Made by a program: the position numbers and the translations under genes. A stretch of DNA of 10,987 bases from Acidobacteriaceae bacterium. Lineage in GTDB: Bacteria > Acidobacteriota > Terriglobia > Terriglobales > Acidobacteriaceae. Positions 7,374-10,987 of this stretch are shown piece by piece (within the stretch, counting starts at the first letter, position 1; each line of letters starts with the position of its first letter). The DNA is taken from assembly GCA_003154055.1 (NCBI GenBank), contig PMCH01000167.1:28626-39612 (forward strand). The letters are read 5' to 3'. The notes beneath the pieces are model-generated. The model was not told the origin of the DNA, made no database searches, and worked only from the letters and a program-made list of their open reading frames with translations.

Positions 7374-7544
7374 CTATCCCATCGCCAGTTCGTCAGGGGA
7401 CTCGAGCGGCGTGCCGCAGCGGCGGCAGATCACGGATGAGCAGTCGCCGCAGGTCAGCGGGTCGGCCACTTCCACGGCACAGGTCGGACAGTACAGCACG
7501 TTATCCGGTCTGCGAACTGGAAATCCCCCCTCGCCAGAGCTCAT
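7374..7544 (-). CDS. Zinc-ribbon microprotein, 56 residues
   Basis: A short open frame reads from ATG 7544 to TAG 7374. The product has three CxxC pairs: CPTC (19-22), CGDC (32-35) and CRRC (40-43). After the third comes GTPLESPDEL. This is a small zinc-ribbon or rubredoxin-like knuckle protein with no membrane segment or catalytic domain. The cysteine spacing, the RRPDNVLYCPTC entry and the close fit to the permease start (three bases between stop and ATG) argue that it is real despite its size. The ATG has no strong Shine-Dalgarno sequence; GTG at codon 16 is an alternative start but would leave a very short tail before the first cysteine. It is probably the first gene of the zinc-ribbon / permease / Clp N operon. 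Function unknown; it could bind a partner protein or nucleic acid. Confidence 0.75.
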   Translation of the reverse strand: MSSGEGGFPVRRPDNVLYCPTCAVEVADPLTCGDCSSVICRRCGTPLESPDELAMG

Positions 7545-7584
7545 GAGGCTGAAACTTTAGCACATCTCACGGGCTCGACAAGCA

Positions 7585-7610
7585 GGTCCGATCACCCTTG
7601 GTCCGATCAC
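7585..7610. repeat. Short tandem direct repeat GGTCCGATCAC
   Basis: GGTCCGATCAC occurs at 7585-7595 and again at 7600-7610, a 15-base period. The second copy overlaps the stop codon of the minus-strand gene at 7607. It may be a slippage duplication; no function is evident. Confidence 0.6.
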
Positions 7611-8329
7611 TCTTCCCGCTTGCGAAGAATCAGGTCGCCTTCCGCCGGCGGTAATGAGAAAGGGAACTCCCATATCGTGTCTTTCATCCCGACCCGCAGA
7701 ATGAAGTCTTCGCGGTCCTTCCAGGGACCAATCCACTTGTTCCTGGTGCTGAAAAATACCCAGCCGTGAACCTCGGGATTGCCGGGCGTCAGGATGGCTT
7801 CCTGCAGGCTCTGCGTGCTCAGGAATTCGATGAACTGGGAGACTTCCTTTTCATACTCCCGGGCGCGAGCCATCTTCTCATCGCGCTTTTCGGGATTCTT
7901 CTTGATCTCGCGCTCCGTATCGAAAATCAGCGTGTCCACGTCGTTCTGCATTTTGGTGGAGAACTGGTCAGGGTCGAGGTAGCCCTCGATGACGTTGTGG
8001 TGGCGGACGAATTCCAATCGGGCGCCGCCGGGAAATTCGAACTTGCCGCGGCCGGTATAGCTCACCGTGATGTAAACGCCGACCACGTGGTACAGACGGC
8101 GGTTGGTCTTACTTAGTTCCTGGGAATCCACGATGACGGTCATGTCCAGGTCATGCTGGACTATTCTCCAGCGATAACGCCCATCATCGCCACGCTGGAA
8201 TTCGCAGCCCGGAGCGCTTGCATTCCAGCGCACGATGGGCAATTCCTTTTTGCGAGCGTGTGCCCAGGACGCTACCAAAATCACGCAGGTGACCAGCAAG
8301 CAGGCTTGGATTGGGCGGACGTGCGGCAT
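7607..8329 (-). CDS. Secreted protein of unknown function
   Basis: I do not recognise this 240-residue protein. It begins with a clear signal peptide: a short basic start (MPHVRPIQ), a hydrophobic core (ACLLVTCVILVAS) and a cleavage site near Ala-25 (WAHA-RKKEL). Residues 30-115 look beta-rich (RYRWRIVQHD, HVVGVYITVSY). A charged, helical stretch runs from about 118 to 172 and is rich in Glu, Lys and Arg. The tail is aromatic (VHGWVFFSTRNKWIGPW, then DTIWEFPFSLPP). There are only two cysteines, one in the signal peptide, and no lipobox. ATG 8329 is preferred over an upstream in-frame start at 8410, because it gives the signal peptide and has GGGGAG about ten bases upstream. It is divergent from the membrane protein at 8444; the 114 bases between must hold both promoters. 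It is 62 bases upstream of the zinc-ribbon gene. Confidence 0.8.
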   Translation of the reverse strand: MPHVRPIQACLLVTCVILVASWAHARKKELPIVRWNASAPGCEFQRGDDGRYRWRIVQHDLDMTVIVDSQELSKTNRRLYHVVGVYITVSYTGRGKFEFPGGARLEFVRHHNVIEGYLDPDQFSTKMQNDVDTLIFDTEREIKKNPEKRDEKMARAREYEKEVSQFIEFLSTQSLQEAILTPGNPEVHGWVFFSTRNKWIGPWKDREDFILRVGMKDTIWEFPFSLPPAEGDLILRKREE

Positions 8330-8443
8330 ATACCGTGGACTCCCCGCCAGACTACTGGTCCGGCGCGGATCGGGCAAGAACAGCATTGTTTGGGCCAACC
8401 TCGCTGGCACCTGTTACCATCAACCGGAAGACGGATACGACCA
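8330..8443. promoter_or_regulatory. Divergent intergenic region between secreted unknown and membrane coiled-coil gene
   Basis: These 114 bases separate two divergent starts. On the minus strand TTGCCC followed 17 bases later by TAGTCT is a weak promoter candidate; on the plus strand TTGTTT at 8386-8391 is a possible -35 without a convincing -10. I see no clear operator palindrome. Confidence 0.3.
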
Positions 8444-8899
8444 ATGACGTTCCTATGGGTTGTGGTCATTCTGATGGCAGTGGCGCTGGCCGCGGAGATC
8501 TTTGCTCTGGTCGGATTGATGCTGGTTGTGCGGCGCGCAACTCGCAACGCGGAAGCGGTGAAGGAAGAACTGGCGGAGAAATTCCGTTCCTCGGTTCGCC
8601 TGGTTGAAGAACTGAAGGTCTTTCTCCGGCCCCACGCCGAAGTAGTCCAGCGCGACGGCGGAGAAATCGCTGCCACTCTGGCGGCTCGCACCCAATCCGT
8701 GAAGATCACGTTGCAGGATGCAGACCGCCGCGTGCAGCGCATTCGACTCCGCTTCCAGACCGATGGCATTCAAACCATGGAGCAATTGCAGTCCGGCCGG
8801 CGAGTGATTGAGCAGGGGGTGGTTCGCCCCGTCCTGACCGTGGGCCGCATGGTTCGCGCCGTGAGCGCCGCAATCTGGCTGCTGCGCAAAGTCGCCTGA
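8444..8899 (+). CDS. Small membrane-anchored coiled-coil protein
   Basis: The product is 151 residues. One strong N-terminal membrane segment (about 3-29, WVVVILMAVALAAEIFALVG) is followed by a charged region that is probably alpha-helical (31-135). This includes KEELAEKFRSSVRLVEELK and QDADRRVQRIRLRF, with heptad-like hydrophobic spacing. A second, weaker hydrophobic stretch sits at the very C-terminus (about 130-148, VLTVGRMVRAVSAAIWLL), possibly amphipathic. The shape resembles DUF948-like or other single-pass envelope proteins, but I cannot place it in a family with confidence. No catalytic motif is seen. ATG 8444 is chosen over upstream in-frame starts because it opens directly with the membrane segment and has GGAAG/GGA about eight or more bases upstream. 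A possible hairpin follows the stop. Confidence 0.72.
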   Translation: MTFLWVVVILMAVALAAEIFALVGLMLVVRRATRNAEAVKEELAEKFRSSVRLVEELKVFLRPHAEVVQRDGGEIAATLAARTQSVKITLQDADRRVQRIRLRFQTDGIQTMEQLQSGRRVIEQGVVRPVLTVGRMVRAVSAAIWLLRKVA

Positions 8900-8912
8900 A
8901 CTCACCGAAGAA

Positions 8913-8929
8913 CCGATCCGCCCGGTCGG
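8913..8929 (+). terminator. Weak hairpin after the membrane coiled-coil gene
   Basis: CCGATC (8913-8918) pairs with GGTCGG (8924-8929), with one G-T wobble, around the loop CGCCC. It lies 13 bases after the stop codon and before the tRNA. There is no T-tract, so this is only a possible terminator. Confidence 0.3.
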
Positions 8930-8979
8930 CCCCAACAGCAAAATCAGCGCATGAAAATATGTTAGATTGAAGAGAATGT

Positions 8980-9055
8980 GGGCGCGTAGCTCAGTTGGTA
9001 GAGCAATGCCCTTTTAAGGCATGGGTCGCAGGTTCGATTCCTGCCGCGCTCACCA
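8980..9055 (+). tRNA. tRNA-Lys (anticodon TTT)
   Basis: The full cloverleaf folds by eye. The acceptor stem is GGGCGCG (8980-8986) with CGCGCTC (9045-9051), including one G-T wobble. The D arm is GCTC...GAGC. The anticodon stem is ATGCC/GGCAT, around loop CTTTTAA with TTT at 9013-9015. The variable loop is GGGTC, and the T arm is GCAGG-TTCGATT-CCTGC. The discriminator A and CCA (9053-9055) are encoded. Length is 76 bases. It is followed by a repeat of its own 3' end 99 bases on. Confidence 0.96.
9032..9055 (+). repeat. 24-base direct repeat, copy 1 (tRNA-Lys 3' end)
   Basis: The last 24 bases of tRNA-Lys, from GTTCGATTCC to GCTCACCA, recur exactly at 9131-9154. Such repeats of a tRNA 3' end are typical attachment-site footprints of integrative elements. 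Confidence 0.9.
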
Positions 9056-9130
9056 GCATTCAGGTCCCTCGCTTCGCTCGGGATTTCGCCCGCGGGCTCC
9101 CGCTTCGCTCACGCCCCGCAAACGGCTCAA
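9056..9130. other. Spacer between the tRNA 3'-end repeats, with internal repeats
   Basis: This 75-base spacer has no gene. CGCTTCGCTC occurs at 9070-9079 and 9101-9110. The GC-rich composition (CCCTCGCTTCGCTCGGG and CGCCCGCGGGC) is unlike the flanking genes and resembles dispersed intergenic sequence. An open frame running through it is only read-through of the tRNA and repeat. Confidence 0.5.
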
Positions 9131-9154
9131 GTTCGATTCCTGCCGCGCTCACCA
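9131..9154 (+). repeat. 24-base direct repeat, copy 2 (orphan tRNA 3' end)
   Basis: Identical to the last 24 bases of tRNA-Lys including CCA, without the rest of a tRNA. The upstream bases AACGGCTCAA do not form an anticodon or D arm, so this is a tRNA fragment, not a second gene. Confidence 0.9.
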
Positions 9155-9175
9155 CTGTTCCAGAACCTTCCGAAC

Positions 9176-10630
9176 TCAGCGTACTCGCACTCCCTGCGAT
9201 TCCACTGGCAGGGTGAACCAGAAAACGGATCCGTGGCCGACCTGGCTCGTGACTCCAATTGTGCCTCCGTGGGCTTCAACGACTGCCTTGGCGATGGCCA
9301 AGCCCATGCCGGTACCCTGCACGCGGTAGCGCTCGTTCTTGCCGCGATAGAACTTGTCGAAAATCAGCGTCTGCTCGAAATCGTCGATTCCCGGCCCGCG
9401 ATCGGCCACGCTGATCGTGAGCGTCTGCCCTTTCGCTTCGGCGGTCACTCGGACGGGTGATTCCGCGGAAGAGTATTTTCCTGCGTTCTCCAGCAAATGA
9501 ACCAGAACGTCCTTGATGCGCTCCAGGTCGATGGTGACCTGCGGCAGGCCGGCGGGAGCAACGATCTCTACCGGATGATCTGAAAGGGACTGCTTCGACT
9601 GTTCCAGGGCGCGGTCGATAGCTTCCCGCACTTGATGCGATTCGCGATGCAGTTCGACCTGGTTGGCGTCGAGTTGGGCCATCTCGGCGGCCTCTCCCAC
9701 CAACCGGTTCAGGCGGTCCGTTTCTTCGTTGATCACGGTGACGAGTTCGTGCTGCTGGGCCGACGTCAGATTCGCGTCGGACAACAGGCTGGTTGCCGAC
9801 GCCTTGATCGCGGTCAGGGGCGTCCGGAATTCATGGGTGACCGAGTCGAGGAGCGCGGAGCGCAGCTTTTCGCCTTCCCGCGATGCCTCCGCTTTACTCA
9901 GATTTTCCATGGCCGCGGTGCGCTCAATCGAAATCGCAACCAGCGACGCCAACGCCTCCAGAGTTTCGCGCGAGAGTGTGCCGCCGGAAATACCGATGGC
10001 CCCCACCGACCGGACCCCGAGCCGGAGGGGGACGAAAAAGAGTCCCCGCTGGGCGTCGATGTGCGGCTCACCGCGCGCGGCCACGGAGCGCAGTTCCTCG
10101 GCGTCAAGTTCCCGGGTGCTGGGGCTGGAGCGGTAGATGTCGTCTCGCCCCGCAGCCAGTACCGCGGCGTCTCGCAGGCCGAAGCTCTCCACGACGTAAC
10201 GGGGAAGCGAATTCAACAGCTGGGGCACATTCTCAGTGGTCAACAGCCGCTGGCTGAAAGAATAGAGGCGCTCGATTTCTTTCCGGCGCTGGGTGGCGCG
10301 CAACGCTTCGCGGCGGGCGCGCTCTGAGAGTTCACTGGCCACAACCGCGGTCGCAAGAAATGCGATCAGTGCCACCCAATTCTGGGGATCGGCAATGGTG
10401 AAGTGCCCAATCGGCGGGAGAAAGAAATAGTTGAAGGCCAGTGTGGCCACCACCGAAAGAAAAATTGCGTAACGGAGGCCCCAGGTCGCGGAGACAATCA
10501 GAACGGCAAGCAGAAGGGTCAGCGCGACGGTCGTGGGGCTCACTGAAACTGCATAGTGGTAAGTGGCAACAAACGCAGCCACGATCGCTACGCAGGCCAA
10601 GTATCGAAACGCCCGAGCCGGATTTGTCAC
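9176..10630 (-). CDS. kdpD: KdpD-type sensor histidine kinase, C-terminal half (DUF4118-GAF-HisKA-HATPase)
   Basis: This 484-residue inner-membrane kinase matches the C-terminal part of KdpD, the sensor that activates the Kdp potassium pump under low potassium or osmotic stress. Four hydrophobic segments (about 9-100) include NYFFLPPIGHFTIADPQNW (67-85), diagnostic of the KdpD membrane domain. A GAF-like region spans about 120-240. The phospho-acceptor helix has HEFRTPL (266-272, His-266). The ATPase domain shows LLENAGKYS (379-387, N box), DRGPGID (410-416), IFDKFYRG and GTGMGLAIAK (439-448). It lacks the N-terminal KdpD/USP part of the roughly 890-residue E. coli protein; that part starts divergently 55 bases away. 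The GTG start at 10630 is the only upstream in-frame option and lies at the predicted transcription start, so the mRNA may be leaderless. No response regulator follows on this strand; the gene ends facing tRNA-Lys. Confidence 0.93.
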   Translation of the reverse strand: MTNPARAFRYLACVAIVAAFVATYHYAVSVSPTTVALTLLLAVLIVSATWGLRYAIFLSVVATLAFNYFFLPPIGHFTIADPQNWVALIAFLATAVVASELSERARREALRATQRRKEIERLYSFSQRLLTTENVPQLLNSLPRYVVESFGLRDAAVLAAGRDDIYRSSPSTRELDAEELRSVAARGEPHIDAQRGLFFVPLRLGVRSVGAIGISGGTLSRETLEALASLVAISIERTAAMENLSKAEASREGEKLRSALLDSVTHEFRTPLTAIKASATSLLSDANLTSAQQHELVTVINEETDRLNRLVGEAAEMAQLDANQVELHRESHQVREAIDRALEQSKQSLSDHPVEIVAPAGLPQVTIDLERIKDVLVHLLENAGKYSSAESPVRVTAEAKGQTLTISVADRGPGIDDFEQTLIFDKFYRGKNERYRVQGTGMGLAIAKAVVEAHGGTIGVTSQVGHGSVFWFTLPVESQGVRVR

Positions 10631-10636
10631 GCGAGC

Positions 10637-10663
10637 ATTTTACTCCGCCATCGACAACGTCAA
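10637..10663 (-). promoter_or_regulatory. Predicted promoter of the KdpD C-terminal-half gene
   Basis: On the minus strand TTGACG (10663-10658) and TAAAAT (10642-10637) form good -35 and -10 boxes with a short 15-base spacer. Transcription would begin near 10630, the first base of the GTG start codon. The short spacer lowers certainty and could mean that an activator is needed. Confidence 0.4.
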
Positions 10664-10679
10664 CCCTCTCAACGACAAT
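10655..10679. promoter_or_regulatory. Direct repeats in the divergent kdpD intergenic region
   Basis: CAACGTCAAC (10655-10664) and CAACGACAAT (10670-10679) match at eight of ten bases with a 15-base period. The first overlaps the -35 box of the minus-strand gene. They could be a binding site for a shared regulator of both divergent genes, but the region is only 55 bases and the repeats are short. Confidence 0.3.
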
Positions 10680-10685
10680 AGGCCC

Positions 10686-10987
10686 ATGCCTAAGACTCCC
10701 GAGCAGTGGCTGGAGGAGGCGGCGCCCGAGAAAAAGAATGGCGTGTTCAAACTTTTTCTTGGCTACGCGCCCGGCGTAGGCAAGACCTACAACATGCTCA
10801 GCGAGGCCATCCGCCGCCACAGCCGCGGTGAAGACGTCGTCATTGGCGTCATTGAGAATCACGGCCGCAAGCCCATTATCGAGCTATCTTCGCGACTGGA
10901 GATTGTTCCGCGGAAGAAGCTGGAATACCGCGGCACGATTTTCGAAGAGATGGACGTTGACGCCATCCTGGCGCGCAAGCCTGCTGT
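10686..10987 (+). CDS. kdpD: KdpD N-terminal sensor domain protein (partial, runs off the window)
   Basis: The first 100 residues are visible. After a short acidic start (MPKTPEQWLEEAAPEKK) comes FKLFLGYAPGVGKTYNML, the KdpD N-terminal domain with Walker A GYAPGVGKT (about 26-34). VIGVIENHGRKP and a segment ending in EYRGTIFEEMDVDAILARKP follow, as in KdpD proteins. This cytoplasmic domain binds ATP in E. coli KdpD, helps control phosphatase activity, and is usually followed by a USP domain. The remaining length is unknown: it may end after the USP domain (a split KdpD) or continue as a full kinase. ATG 10686 is chosen because it opens the frame just ahead of the conserved region; only a weak TAGG lies before it. 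It diverges from the kinase gene at 10630. Confidence 0.92.
   Translation, partial: MPKTPEQWLEEAAPEKKNGVFKLFLGYAPGVGKTYNMLSEAIRRHSRGEDVVIGVIENHGRKPIIELSSRLEIVPRKKLEYRGTIFEEMDVDAILARKPA

Noticed and set aside
9131..9154. A second tRNA gene
   Set aside because: Only the T-arm 3' side, acceptor strand and CCA are there; no D arm or anticodon arm precedes them.
8995..9216. Plus-strand open frame across the tRNA and repeats
   Set aside because: It is only a read-through of the tRNA gene, the GC-rich spacer and the tRNA fragment.
9233..10327. Long plus-strand open frames opposite the kinase gene
   Set aside because: They are Arg/Gly-rich shadows of the minus-strand coding sequence, with no recognisable domains; the minus frame carries all the kinase motifs.
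9176..10987. KdpD as a frameshifted pseudogene
   Set aside because: The two halves are on opposite strands, and each has an intact frame and start codon, which a frameshift cannot produce.
1..10987. CRISPR array, insertion sequence or phage genes
   Set aside because: No regularly spaced repeats, transposase, integrase or structural phage proteins are encoded; the only att-like signal is the tRNA 3'-end repeat.

Overview
The window looks like a chromosomal segment of a GC-rich, free-living bacterium, most likely an acidobacterium of the Terriglobia/Koribacter type. This rests on the style of the protein families (a lone GcvT paralogue, a TonB-C/TPR secreted protein, a stand-alone Clp N-domain protein, a KdpD split into parts), frequent GTG/TTG starts, weak Shine-Dalgarno sites and intergenic repeats. 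It is an inference; there is no rRNA or other marker gene to confirm it.

Layout. At 86-1393 (+) a GcvT-family folate-dependent aminomethyltransferase is preceded by a good promoter and a leader with a strong 9-bp stem-loop, and followed by a 10-bp hairpin. At 1509-2480 (+) lies a secreted protein with a TonB C-terminal-type domain and TPR repeats. From 8329 down to 2542 every gene is on the minus strand: a secreted protein of unknown function, a 56-residue zinc-ribbon microprotein, a LAT-type amino-acid permease, a Clp N-domain protein with a Cys-rich tail, a second amino-acid permease of the glutamate:GABA antiporter type, and a delta-9-type fatty acid desaturase. The zinc ribbon, first permease and Clp N protein are separated by only 3 and 4 bases and are almost certainly one operon; the second permease probably belongs to it. 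At 8444-8899 (+) is a small membrane-anchored coiled-coil protein, divergent from the secreted unknown. At 8980-9055 (+) is tRNA-Lys(UUU), whose last 24 bases are duplicated 99 bases downstream.

At the right end, 9176-10630 (-) encodes the C-terminal half of a KdpD-like potassium sensor (four membrane segments, GAF-like region, histidine kinase). The KdpD N-terminal domain with its Walker A motif starts 55 bases away on the opposite strand (10686, +) and runs off the window. The KdpD architecture is therefore either split into two divergently transcribed genes or present in two copies.

I see no transposase, integrase, CRISPR array or defence system. The best leads are the divergent KdpD halves, the permease operon containing zinc-ribbon and Clp N proteins, and the tRNA 3'-end duplication.
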